48,745 nt of DNA, from contig NW_026971150.1 in the NCBI RefSeq assembly GCF_963678635.1, positions 1 to 48,745 of the forward strand. Reading direction: 5' to 3'. Numbering within the stretch: position 1 is the stretch's first letter; every line of letters starts with the position of its first letter. The position numbers and the translations under genes were made by a program. A model generated the notes under the pieces. That model was not told the origin of the DNA and did no database searches. It saw only the letters and a program-made list of their open reading frames with translations. The stretch is from Symsagittifera roscoffensis. Its lineage: Eukaryota > Xenacoelomorpha > Acoela > Convolutidae. Shown here piece by piece: positions 1-11,736 of this stretch.

Positions 1-1488
1 AAGAGAAAAACGAAACAAAAACAGAAAACTTTTTTCTAAAATCATAAATTTAGATGAACCAATTACAATAAATGAAGCAGTAAACTTTACCCCCAAAACA
101 GCATTAAATTGATCTATGAACTCTTTTCCCATATGCAGTAAATATTCTTAAAATGAAATAAATTGATAATTTCAACCCCCCCAAATGAAGCCGTGAAATT
201 AATAATTTCAAAGTAGTAAATTAATAAAAATTGCCCTATAAAATTAAAGCAGTACTAACCTTTTCAAAGACGCTTCTTTGTAGTTTTAAATTTTCACTCG
301 CCCATAAATTCTATCCAAATTCGCATTGCTCGCCCACAAAGATTTGTTTAAAATAGTGAATTTACCTTTTAACTTTCACTGATAATAACTTTAACCAGTT
401 TTAACATTTCAAACTTTCCTTTAACCCGGTTGGAAAGGAATTATGTAATAATCCAAACTAACCAACGCAAGCTTACTAAACACCATAAACTACAACCTAA
501 CAGCATGACTAAGAAAAGAAAACGCACGGTACCCAAACCTGATTAAAACAAGCTTACAACTGGATATATTATTCTCTCAAAAATAACCGAACTAAAGAAG
601 AACGCTTTTGCGATAAAAATTAATACAAGATCATAACTAAAAACAGAATTAACAAAGATTTGTATATGTAAATGATACAATGCAGTATATAGATTACATA
701 CAGCCCAAAGACGAGCAGCAAGGAATTTGACAACCCAATCACACTCCAACTACGGAATAGCAAAATACACCCGATATGCTACCTACAGTCACTGCACTCG
801 ACGGATTAAAGTACGACTTGGCATCGCAGCAAAGGAAACCCATTGCGACAGAACAATTGCCATCTCGATGTTCAAGTATACGTACAGATCCAAGTCACCA
901 GGCAGTGCATCCAGTGTCGAACTAAACGACACTCTCGAATGTGATTGGACCATTCCTATTCTCTAAATCAACTAGTACCAGAAAAAAGAGTATGCTCGCA
1001 ACCTCTAAAGAAAAATCACCATCATCCATCCTACACTACAATAAGAACATTGATAAACTAAAACTCTCTAAACCCCGGATGGGTGGAACCAGATCTAAAC
1101 TAGTATTTATCATTGGCTATTATTATGATATTTTATCTCTATAAAATATTAAATACTAACCAATCATACTCCATCAAACTAACAACTCACTTATTTGTAA
1201 GTGTTGAAACTACTTGTAGCTTCAACACCAGAGCAATTTGAATTAAACTTACAATACAGTTGTTCTCATTCTGGAACTAACTCGCATAAGCCAGTATACT
1301 CTAGATCTATTGAGCCTAGCAGAGACTAGTTAAACACCCTGAGAATAGTATATATAACAGTAAGATTAGGATCGGTATTAGACTAAAAAGTTGCACGAAT
1401 CTATCCGGCGGAAAATAAGATAGCGTGACGAGCAGACGGTGTACCCTATCCGAAATTACTCTATGAGTTAGAGATCCATCCTAACTCA
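1..1488 (+). mobile_element. LTR (copy A) of the large env-bearing LTR element family
   Basis: This stretch aligns along most of its length with the right LTR near 23262-24988: shared blocks at 411-520, 651-720, 800-920 and 1075-1488 match 23541-23660, 24101-24170, 24190-24290 and 24560-24988. It ends in ACTCA like the other two copies. The first ~30 bases are A/G-rich and align with an A-rich stretch just left of the right LTR, so they may be the polypurine tract of an upstream element; copy A would then be its 3' LTR. A solo LTR cannot be excluded because the window starts here. About 290 bp present in the right LTR (roughly 23700-24000) are missing. The diverged sequence shows this is an older, separate insertion. 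Confidence 0.8.
1140..1228 (+). promoter_or_regulatory. LTR core promoter and hairpin, copy A
   Basis: TATAAAATA lies at 1140-1148, inside a short A/T inverted repeat. About 50 bp downstream is a hairpin with arms 1201-1213 (GTGTTGAAACTAC) and 1216-1228 (GTAGCTTCAACAC) and a TT loop. If transcription starts about 30 bp after the TATA box, the hairpin lies near the 5' end of the RNA (R region). That placement is inferred. Confidence 0.55.
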
Positions 1489-3110
1489 CACTGCTGGGGC
1501 AAGGGGTGGGGTGCAAACCTTGTGGGTTGGTGTTGTGGGGGGGGGGGGGGGGGGGGGGTGGTGGAAGGGGGGGGGGATGGTGGAAGGGGGGAATCATTTT
1601 ACGACGCGGTGTAGGTTTAGAAATCAAGTAGGCCGTGCAGTCAGATCAATTTGCAATTTTTTGCATTACGCATCTGATAAATTCAGAAAACAGGAAACAA
1701 AAAATTGATTTCCCAATCTATTGGTTTTAATTTTAAAGAAATGGAGTATATTAAATCAATGAATTATAATCGTGTTTATCCATTTCCTTGTCTGAGGGTG
1801 ACATGAGATTTGATAATATTGGCTGCATTTTAGACCATAAAAATCCATAATAATTGATTTTTTTTTCTAATTAGATGTGGAGTGGTTGCGTATCGTGCAA
1901 AAAAAACTTTACAAGACAAAAATTCGTCCCAATGGGTTTTGTATAGTTCTGTGTAAGCTTCAAATTGAGGCAGATGATACCGCAACTGTTCGTGATTGGC
2001 TGCTAGCTAAAATAGTTTTGTTCAGAGTAATTTTTCAACAATTTTTTGGCTATCATTGTCATCTCCTAATTGTGAGAAAGCAATAAAAAGAGTTTGATGA
2101 TAGCGCAAACAATCCAAATCGTGTGGCTAAATGGTTTCCAGAAGATTTGTGATAAGCTCGATTTAGGACTGTTTTGAAAAATATAGCCGACGATTTTTTC
2201 TACAATGTTTAATTTCAAATTTTTTTATATTTGATTTTTTAAGGTTTCCTCGTATACGGAAGCAATGAATGACTTCCATTATAAAGTAGCTTCTAAAATT
2301 GACATTTAATGTTTGAAACAATGAGCTTTTTCGCTTTATTTTTTTTCTCTAATATTCTCTACCCGTACTGAATTTTTGAGGTAAAATCAGATCTGGTCAC
2401 TGTAAAAGCTTGAGTTTTTCAGGACTGCTACAGATCTGAAGCATGTCTATTTTATGCATGCGCATATCTTGACACAAACCTGCCGCAGACCTGATAATTT
2501 CTGAAAAGCTGTAAGAGTTTGGATTTAAAACGTTGTTTATTTGTTGTAACATAAATCAGAAGCTGTTTTAGGCGGCAAATAAATAATTTCAAAAAAGATC
2601 GAAATTCAACAACAAATTAAATTTTTGGAAATTAGAAAAGTTTTCGATATCTGTTTGTTGTAATGAAATGTAAAAATATTTCAACATCATCTATGGTGTT
2701 TTGATTCGCTCACTTTTTAAACATTTGTTTGCTCTGATGGGTCTATGAGTCAGAATCAAAAGCATGTATGATCAGATCTGATTCAAAGCTGAGCACCTCT
2801 GATTCAGATCTGATCACTTCTATGGGAAAGTTTTTTTACAAAGTCTAAAAGCTTGCACGCAAGCTCAGGACTGGTTTTTATATGTTCAGACCTTCTGGGT
2901 ACCTATTAAATGACGAAAAGGTGAACTAAGGTGATTTTGCATGAAAAGATTGCTACGGATAAGTTTTAATTCGAGAATTAACTAATGCAAGGCGGGCAAT
3001 ACGCAGCGCATGTAAAATTAAATCATCAATCTTATAAGAGTTATGATTTGAAATTTTTCAAGCAAAAGTTGGTTCAAAATATTGAAATAGTTTTCAATCA
3101 GTATTTATAG
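1489..3110. other. Non-coding: G-rich tract and AT-rich repeat copy
   Basis: No gene seen. A 23-base G run (1536-1558) and further G blocks to 1590 are followed by AT-rich sequence (about 1610-1860). The same arrangement recurs at about 26030-26130 and 28450-28790, so this is a dispersed repeat with a variable G-rich head. Around 2388-2812 the 8-base palindrome CAGATCTG occurs four times. Short ORFs here lack codon structure. Confidence 0.5.
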
Positions 3111-4669
3111 TTACTGCATTAACTGCCGTTTGAACGCTGCAACACGTTCTTTCTTGACTATATCAACGTAGTACTCTATAGGTTTCTTCGGAACCGCCAC
3201 TTGATGCGTTTTGGTCTCGTTGCGAGACCGTTCGTGGTAAATAGTCTCTTGCTCTGTGTAGTTTTCATAAACTACATATTGTTTCTTTCTCCCAATCCAT
3301 TTTCCCACTTCGCCATCCCATTTATCTTTTATAACCGGTCTCTGCTTAGTGACATTTCTAACTTCTGGTTCCAAATAAGGAACCTGGATTGTATAGCTTT
3401 TCGTCTCGTATTGTGTTGGTTCGGCGTTTCGTCGTCTATTTGCTTCGGTGTTTATCTCGTTTTTCAGCGCCTGAAGAGTTGTGAGCTCGTACTTTTTCAC
3501 AGTTCCAATTTTGGTTATCAAGTTATTTACCTGGGCTGTTAACTTATTGGGATCCAGGCTTTTCCAGACACCTGAGTCTGGCTCAACGTGACTATTTTCC
3601 CAGAAAACAGCCGGCACTTTCAGATCGGAGCAAATCTGTTGCAGATTTCGTGTTCTGGCTTCGCTTTGGGGTTCTTTTGTCAACACGACAATGCACGACT
3701 GCGTTACTTGTGGTCCGAATGTTTGAGTCAGGGTTGCCAAGTTTCGCCGCATTGTTATCGCTTCACCTATGAGAAACACAGAACGATTACAGAACTTGAA
3801 AGATGTTAATGGCGCCAACTGAATTCTCTGAAACAGATTGTCCTATTTTATATCGCGCTATTGGTTTCGATGCTGAGCAACATAGTATGATCAGTTGTTA
3901 AGTTTAAATGGTATGTCGATTCTGTTTTCTGCTTTTTGGTACAATAAGTCATCCAAAAACCTTAATAAAATGTGAACAATTATTCGACGCATGTCGACAA
4001 AAGTCGAGAAAAAAATATTCAATAAAGATTTGAGAAAAAGTGTTTTCTAGCTATGAAATATGTTTAAAATTGTCAAAATTCAAACTCACTTCGGAGACTT
4101 TCGAAGACAAGGAATGCATCCACAGCAGTGGTGAGTGAAGTGCTCAGATGGTACTCCAACTTAGTCCTGATCTCCTTGTTGGACAGTCGCAACTGTGAGT
4201 CATTCATGCCCGGAGTGTCGTAGATGTTCAGAGTCTTCCCTCCGCTCAACTGCGTCGTACACTCCGACACTTCTGAACATAGCCAGAAAAACTTAAGCTA
4301 ATGCTGGTAGATTTTTTGCCCCCCCCCCCCCTCCACCCAGCCTATTAAAATATATAGCCATGTCACCGTGGGGTTTTTGATAAGCCTTAAGATTTAAGCG
4401 CTAAAAGAAATTTTTCAATCAGTTTTCAAGCGTTCAAATTACTGGCTTGAAAATTAACCAATTTTTTCCTGCATGAATTGGAAACTTTTTGCTCCCCCTC
4501 CCCCCCCCCCCTCTCCGCAAAAATAGTGCTAACAAAGCACACCAATAGTGGTGGACTCTCCATTGTCGCCTCCGACTCGTTTCCAGTCGCGCCTGTTGGC
4601 AATCGTGTTCACGAACGAAGTCTTGCCCACCCTCGTATCTCCAATCAGCATCACGTTCAACTCGACCAT
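3111..4669 (-). CDS. AIG1/GIMAP-family GTPase, three exons
   Basis: A predicted immune-associated nucleotide-binding (AIG1/GIMAP) GTPase, a family linked to membrane-associated GTP-binding scaffolds in immunity and stress. The model has exon 1 at 4669-4543, exon 2 at 4272-4090 and exon 3 at 3766-3111, all with GT-AG introns and compatible phases, giving about 321 residues. Exon 1 holds the P-loop GDTRVGKT (G1), exon 2 the G3 motif DTPGMND, and exon 3 the IVVLTKEP strand at the G4 position. The C-terminal ~130 residues are charged and Tyr-rich and not recognised. The ATG at 4669 was chosen because it opens nine residues before the P-loop strand. A branch-site-like CTAAC and an acceptor (TTATCTCAG) just upstream of it mean a further 5' exon is possible. 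Intron 1 carries runs of 12-13 G on the coding strand near both ends. Exons are intact, so the gene is probably functional. Confidence 0.85.
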
Positions 4670-5542
4670 TATAGCTTTGTTTATTTCCTCACTGAGATAA
4701 GTTAGGAACCAAAATTAATTCTTCCTTATCTATGAAAAACAGAAACTATTTATTAGTTATGCTTTTTTTCAAATTTTTATTTGAATTGTTTGGTGATTGG
4801 TATAAATTAAACCCCAACAACTGAAGTTTCAGCGATGAAAAGCAAAAATGAATAGCTTTAACATCCAAAAGTGTAATTGATGTAAAACACATGTATTCAG
4901 TTCACTGACGCAAGTAATGCTTCTGTAATATTTGTAGAAACAACATCACAAGCGACATACTAGAGCAACTCATTTAGTTCAAAGTACAAGCGTGACGTAC
5001 AAGGTTTATTACGAGTTTGTCATAACCGTAGGATTATGAATAAGAATCCAGTAATGGCCCATATTCTATCAGCTTCCGAAACTTTCTGCTTATTCGCTGT
5101 GCGATCTTCTTGTTTTAAGAGTTCCGAAGCTATCGTCAATTGGTATTTTTGATGGTCCTTTAATAATGATCTTGCAAACACGACACACACTATATCAAAT
5201 ATCTTCTGACGTCAAATTTGGAACTGCAAATAAAATATGTCGTACAAATAACAAGAATGTTGCTGCAGTGTTGTTCGAAGAAATGCTGCAAATAACTAGT
5301 TTTGCAACAGAATAAAGACTGAAGAAACCTATTCGAACCAGCTGCTAAAGTCATTAAGTTCACAAAACAAAATCATTATAAATTTATACGAAGATTTCAG
5401 GGTCTTTTCTGTTGTACGGCCCAAAGCTAGAAAAAAAAGAAGAGCATCTGTTCCAGATTAAAATAAAAAAATATATTTCTCCTTTTCCTTAGTTTACACC
5501 AGCTGCGGAATAATGGGGGGGGGGGGGGGTGCGGGTTGAGGG
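4670..5542. other. Intergenic sequence upstream of the GTPase gene
   Basis: AT-rich, with no coding signal beyond the possible 5' exon acceptor near 4692. The promoter of the GTPase gene should lie here, but I cannot place it. A 15-base G run at about 5515-5529 borders the next repeat. Confidence 0.4.
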
Positions 5543-5818
5543 GTGCGGGGGGAGGTTATCGGATGCCCCTCCTTCTCAGAGATTCGACCCCCTGTCGACC
5601 CAAGGGGGCCCCCTGGTACTATTTTGAAATATCCATCATTTGTCCTGTTTTTTCCAAATATTACCTGCGGCGCAAAATTTTTTGTAAAAATGGGTCTTTT
5701 TAGTGAATTGGGGAGCTCAACAAATCAATTTGGTCGACCTAAAAAAAACGTCGACAAAATTTTCAATTTTTTTTCCGAAAAATCGCCGCCTTCGAGAAAA
5801 CCCTAGATCTGCCCCTGA
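5543..5818 (-). repeat. Dispersed repeat family, copy 1
   Basis: Both ends match another copy. A block around 5561-5605 (TTCTCAGAGATTCGACCCCC) resembles 26185-26240, and the end around 5775-5818 (CCTAGATCTGCCCCTGA) resembles 27240-27268. This copy is about 0.27 kb, against about 1.1 kb for the other. No coding capacity or transposase is visible. The ORF across it is by chance. Class unknown. Confidence 0.5.
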
Positions 5819-5937
5819 TTTACACAATCATTTATAATCGTGTTTCTAGTTTTCCTTAATTTAAACCAACAATGTTCAATCACTGTTTTTTGTTTTTTTT
5901 TGAAATTCTGACTATCATTCCTAAATAGATTCAATTT

Positions 5938-6343
5938 GGAACCAGAAACTATATTTGTTATTTGGTTATAAATCGAATATTTTATCTCTATAAAATATTT
6001 ATTATTAACCAATCACAATCCATCTAACTAACAACCTACTTATTTGTAAGTGCTGAAATTACTTGTAATTTCAGCACCAGAGATATTTGAATTTAATTTA
6101 GAAATTAATTACCTGTCCAAGAGAACTTTAGCAATCGCAATAAGCCAGTATACTCTAGATCTATTGAGCCTAGCAGAAACTAGTTAAACACCCTGCGACT
6201 AGTAGATATAAGAGTAAGATTAGGATCGGTATTAGACTAAGAAGTTGCACGAATCTATCCGACCGAAAATAAGATAGCGTGACGAGCAGACGATGTACCC
6301 TATCTAAAATTACTCTATGAATTAGACATTAAAACATAACTCA
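5938..6343 (+). repeat. Left (5') LTR, truncated
   Basis: Homologous to 24570-24988, beginning at GGAACCAGA and ending at ACTCA. Only the promoter-proximal quarter remains, so most of U3 has been lost. TATAAAATA is at 5989-5997. A perfect 13-bp hairpin follows: 6050-6062 (GTGCTGAAATTAC), loop TT, 6065-6077 (GTAATTTCAGCAC). Confidence 0.85.
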
Positions 6344-6345
6344 TC

Positions 6346-6363
6346 TGGTGCGACCATAAGTCT
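6346..6363 (+). promoter_or_regulatory. Candidate tRNA primer-binding site
   Basis: TGGTGCGACCATAAGTC begins two bases after the LTR end. It has the TGG start expected for a site complementary to a tRNA 3' CCA end. The matching tRNA cannot be named without a tRNA set for the host. Confidence 0.6.
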
Positions 6364-7646
6364 CGATCAAGACCTTAAAAAACAAATTAGTTAAGAACTA
6401 ACAGATAGATTAAAATTAGACAAAAATATTATCAAAAATGTTACATGATCATAATCTAATTGAAATGTCTCTACGACTCAATAGATCAGAACCTCGATAC
6501 CGCACAATAATAGAACTACCAAGCATTGGAAGAAGACCTCGGACAATAGACGATCTAGGACTACGAAAGAACTTACCATTAAATTTCATGGTCGTACGGC
6601 AAAAGCCAGACCAAACTTTTATATTTAGGATTTTATTAACAAGGAATTTGATTTTCATTTGAAAACATAGATACCTTGAAGAAAAATCTTCAATGAATAT
6701 TACAGGCGCTAAATCCTTTTTACTATTGTACAATAGCGATTTATAAAAACATCTCAAGTCGTTCCCTCTAAATCTGCAGTAAAATTGAAAAACTTATCTG
6801 AAAAATTTTATTAAAAGAAAAAATAAAAATAAGTTGAAATGATCATTAATTATTAGTATACAGAAATCATCCTGGCATCCCCCGCTTCATCACCTAAACA
6901 TAATAGCAATCATTTAAACCACTAATATCATCAAACACTAAAATTTTTATCAAACAAATTTAAGTTTTCGTTAAAACCTTATCTAAATTTTTATCTTTCT
7001 TTCATCTCAATTTATTCAATCTTAAACTAGATCATCAGGGCTTCCCTTGGATCTCCATTAAAAATTATTTTAAAACCTTTTTATATCATTAAGCATTAAA
7101 TACTGATCATCAAGGCCTATCCTTGGATCAAAAGAACAATTTTGTTCTCCCCCACCCAATAATAAAGTGTCTAACGACCTCAAACGTCGATTCACAACCC
7201 AACACTTTTTAAAGACCCAGGACTAATAGAAATTTTTCAATCACACTAACCATTCAAATTAAGCTAAACAGTGAAGAACTTCGTTATTCATCCTTCACTT
7301 AATCTCCCCTCTTACCTGACCCAAGCTAAACCTTAAATCTTAGTAAGTATTAAAATAGTATCTAACGAACTACCTGTGTTCTAATTATACCTGAACATTG
7401 TGGATCGATTTACTATTCTCCAACCCTTGAACACAATCACTACCCTTAAGTAAGATTAAGTAAGTTAACACCTTAACTTAGAATAGCCACGAGAAAGTAA
7501 AAATCATTCTTCGGAAACGATATATACTTTTCTCTCCAACCCTACATAACAGACCAAAGTTAGGCTGACCAAAAAAATTGTAGGGAATAACAGTCTAGGA
7601 TTTTAAAATCACTAATAACAACCTTGCACCTTTCATCCTAAACATT
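6364..7646 (+). other. Long 5' leader of the 19-kb element
   Basis: No sustained ORF between the PBS and the first gag ATG. Two related, hairpin-capable segments lie at 7030-7053 and 7105-7129; each starts GATCATCA, ends CCTTGGATC, and pairs AGG with CCT. They could be packaging or dimerisation elements, but that is inference from position only. Confidence 0.45.
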
Positions 7647-9559
7647 ATGTCATTAAACAATTTAGGAAATAAACAAACAATCGTACTACACAATTGTAAC
7701 ATAAATAACGAAAACTACGATCTTGTAATTACACCGCATAAACAAACAATCGGATATATTCGCACAAAACGCAAACAATAAAAAGAAAAATTTTAAGTAA
7801 GCAAAGACAAATTACACGAAAAAGATTTTCAAAGCGTAGAAACGCAGTCTCTGAATCAGAAGTCAGCGATTTAGATGCACTCTACAAACTAAAAAATACA
7901 GTAAATAAAAACCACCCATATCAAGATCATTTATACTTTTCTGATTCAGAAGCTACATCACATTCATCAAAACAAGGAGAAAGAAGAATAAAAAGGATAT
8001 ACAAAAATAAACCAGTGCGTTTATACAGTTGGAACCAATCAATCAGACAGATTGAACATTACGCACTGACAGTCATTAAACGAAAAAATGAGTCAAAGCC
8101 CAAGTGACGAAAGTCCAGACGAAGACTCTGTCTTCCCATTTATCATCATTTCACTCACTGAAGACAGAGGACAAGCACAGTTTTGTCATAATCTAATCGC
8201 AAATAAATTTGAACAAGGAATTAGCCCATGTAAAGCTGAATTCCCAGAAATGAAAATCAAAAGACAAATTGTCGATCATTACATAAAAACAATATGTAAC
8301 TTAACACAACAATATGGAATTTACACCATAGCACTTAGTACAACAAGAAATTTTCATGGCAAATATGTTATCCAAACAGATGATGTCGATATAGAATTTT
8401 CAAAATATTTACAAAATACATTAAAAACATACAACTTCAAAACTCACAGAGAGCAAATTCAATTTTCATTAACGATATTTTGCAAAATTATATAATTATT
8501 TATCTATACTAGAAAAAACAGAAACCGAAAGCACATCACCGGTTCAAACATCAAGACACACAAATGTAAGAAATGAAATTGCTGCAATCTCAGCATTTTT
8601 AAACACAATCCGTGAAAATTTTTCAAATAACGAACTTTCACCAAATGTTAAACACGATTTACAAAAAATCTTAGCATGGTTTATAATTGACTATTTTACC
8701 CACAATATAGGTTTAATTGCACAAGCAAGAAAAAATTTTAGACCCCAAAGTACAAATGATTACACTATCATTGCCGAACAATCAGATTACGTTTGGGACC
8801 CTGAATGGTCTCATCCTTTTTTTTCTGAATATTCCAATAGATATCTCAAGTCAAGCAAATAGTACAATAACTATTCACAAAGATTATATAAAAGTAATTC
8901 CACTAACAATAGATGCAACACCTTTAAACTATAATTCATTTTTACCTGATAAAAGACAAAATAATATTTTAAATTCAACTCTTGTACAACAAGAAAACTT
9001 ATATGGAACTCGAAATCTTACACAACAAGTTATTCAAACACCATCACACTTTATAAATGAAGAAATAGTTGAAACAATTGTAACAACTACACAACAAAAT
9101 ATTTCACCAATACATCTAAGCCTTACAACGCCAAAACCAAAGACTTCAATGTTACCCCAAGTAGCTTTGCAATCTACAGTTAAGCCCTCGGTTGCTCCAA
9201 AATATTCACATATGGACTACCAAACATTTAGACCAATGACGAAACCACCACAAAAACAAAGAATATTCACCAGAAGTAATTTTTCAGAACACAATTATAA
9301 CTATGTAAATAGATCGCAAACATCTAAACCTCCTCCTACAAATCAGCGTAATCGTTCATTTTCACAACGACAAAATCCCCAACAGCACACATCAATTTTC
9401 GTAAATTTTAATGATAACCCACGTATTCCACCAGACCTAAGTGAAAACTATCCATTTTTTCAACAGAATAAACATAATAAAAAACCTTACCGATATAAAC
9501 AAAAAACACCTTACTATACACCTAATTATCATTCATCAGATGATGACGAATTTCATTAA
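7647..9559 (+). pseudogene. gag: gag, N-terminal part (decayed)
   Basis: Coding-like, Asn/Gln/Ser-rich sequence moves through several frames: 7647-7781 (starting MSLNNLGNK), 7787-8104 (Lys/Arg-rich, then Ser/Asp-rich), 8088-8494, about 8505-8860, and about 8860-9559 (Pro/Gln/Asn-rich, ending SSDDDEFH). The joins are frameshifts, so the gene is dead. The first ATG at 7647 is the best start because it opens the first codon-biased stretch after the leader; 8088 is an alternative. This part matches no gag domain I recognise. Together with the downstream capsid region it gives a gag of well over 1000 codons, much longer than typical gypsy gags (about 300-500). Confidence 0.6.
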
Positions 9560-9620
9560 CAAAACCATCAACAAAATTTTCAAAACCAAAGACCTCAGTC
9601 TTATCACGTAAATCAACCAT

Positions 9621-11734
9621 ATGATTTTGAAACATATACACGAACAACACATGCGACAACCTAGATCAAATTACGAACCTCAAAACAATCATTTTTATTC
9701 ACAAAATCCAGTAAATACTGATTATTATCAACCAACGCAAATGCAAAACGAAATACCACTACCATATTATTTGCAACAACATGAGATAACAAAAAACCAA
9801 CTGACAAATTTTTCACAAAAGCCAAATGCCGCAGAATCACTACAAATGACTATGAGTCCATACCTCATGGGTGGATCATCAATAACATCAAGTAAACCAC
9901 TAATGGTATTCACAGGCACAGACCCTGAATATTCTGTAGAAGACTATTTAAATGCAGTCAGAGCAAATTTAATTTTAAATATCGGACCTGAACCACTTAC
10001 TACACCACTCCATCAAAAATGGATACATAGACGCATAGCGTTAATCGAAACAACACTTGATGGCGCAGCTCAGAAATGGTTTTCAGTTTTACCAATAGAT
10101 ATAAAAACAAATTGGAAAAGATTTACATAAGAAATTTCCAAAATGTTTGATTCTGAAAGAAATAAACAACACCAAAGAGTTTTATGCAGCGAAATTCGCA
10201 GACTACCAAACGAAACAATTAAACAATTCGCAGTAAGAATCAAAACACTAGTTCGAAAAGCATATTGACTAAACACTCATGATTATAAAAACACGAAAAT
10301 GTCAGAAGTTTTAATGATGACTCTAACACCACAATTAAGAAAAATAGCTATAAAAAAGAGAGCATCACATCCCTCATCAATTCGAGAACCAGATTTAGAT
10401 TTCAGAAAACTAGTTGACAAACTAGAACAAGCAGAAATCACAATGAAGCTCGAAGAAACAGAAAATCTTAAACTACAATACGTTAATAGAATCGAAACAA
10501 ATACCACACAAATAAACAATATACACGATTCAGATGTAGACCTAACTGAAAAAAATCACTGAAATTTCGAACATATATGAGAAAAATCCCAATTTCAAAG
10601 GTAAACCATCTTTTAAGAAATGGTTTAGTTTTTTTCGACGATACGGACATAGCATTGCCGAATGTAGACAAAAACAACAAGATAACCAAAATAAACCACA
10701 AAATTACAAAGAGCTAAAAAAATTCCTCTACCAATACATGAAAAAGGATCAAAATTTACCAAACAAAAATATACATAGTAATAACAGCTCTGGTAAACCA
10801 CTCCTAAATAAATCAAATTACTCAAGAAACCAATCACCCTATAACTCTAATTATAGAGGTAGATCACCAGAACAACGAAATTCACGAAATTTCTCACAAA
10901 GTAGATATAGTCGATCAAATAGCCAAAATAACCAGTATAGAAACAACTGTTCACGATCAAATTCAAAGAGAACAGAAATTTTTGATACCAGTTCCCATTC
11001 AAATTCTAGGAATAGACACTATTCAAATGATAGATCACGTAATTCATCATACAATAGAAACAAAAACTACTCAAATAACAGAACTTGAAAGTATTCAAAT
11101 AACAGAAACCAACGTTACCAAAAAAATAGATCAAGAAACAATTCCTACAAAAGATCTAATTATCAAAGGAACAATAACAATTACTATAATAGGTCACGAA
11201 ACAACTCACAAAATAGGAATTCCAACTGTAACAATCAAAGAAATTATTCTCAATCCCCTTATCGAAACAACAATCGTTACCCTGATTCCCAACACAAACA
11301 TAGAAAAAACACACCGAAACATCAGCGACAAATTAATCAGGTACAAACAACTGAAGAAACAACTTCAGATCTCCCTGGTATTGACAACACAGAAAGTACT
11401 GAACTACAATTAAACCGCATCAATTGTGAATCAACAGACAGCAAAAGTGATACAAAATAACACTATCTCAGTTAATATGATCACAGTTGAAAACGACTAC
11501 GAACCCAATATATACGAACAACGCTTTAGTTCACACATTAACGAAAATCAATCAGAACTTCTTCAAGACTACTATACTAGACCCATAAGAAACGATGTAT
11601 CAATTGAGCAAAATGTAAACGAAATAAATACAGTAGTCAATAACGAAAACAGCGCTCAAGTGCAAATCACATTTACCAAAATATACAAAAAGAACAGCCA
11701 AGAGAAAAAGTTTGGACAAACCCATTTCTCTTAG
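9621..11734 (+). pseudogene. gag: gag, capsid and nucleocapsid part (decayed)
   Basis: Frame 9621-10562 encodes a retrotransposon gag capsid-like segment (LMVFTGTDPEYSVEDYL, then GAAQKWFSVLP, as in the Retrotrans_gag family), broken by TAA at 10128 and TGA at 10266. After a frameshift near 10550 comes a knuckle-like segment, FSFFRRYGHSIAEC: a CX2CX4HX4C zinc knuckle in which the first two Cys are now Phe (TTT). Next is a long Arg/Ser/Asn/Tyr-rich repetitive tail (about 10740-11400) of an RNA-binding type, then 11426-11734 in another frame leading to protease. The knuckle loss and stops show decay; before decay this would have bound and packaged genomic RNA. Confidence 0.75.
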
Positions 11735-11736
11735 AG

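Noticed and set aside
3201-3542. 113-codon plus-strand ORF
   Set aside because: It is antisense to exon 3 of the GTPase gene, which has clear family motifs and splice sites.
10982-11413. 143-codon ORF rich in Ile and Thr
   Set aside because: Frame-shifted shadow of the Arg/Ser/Asn-rich gag tail, produced by the same repetitive codons.
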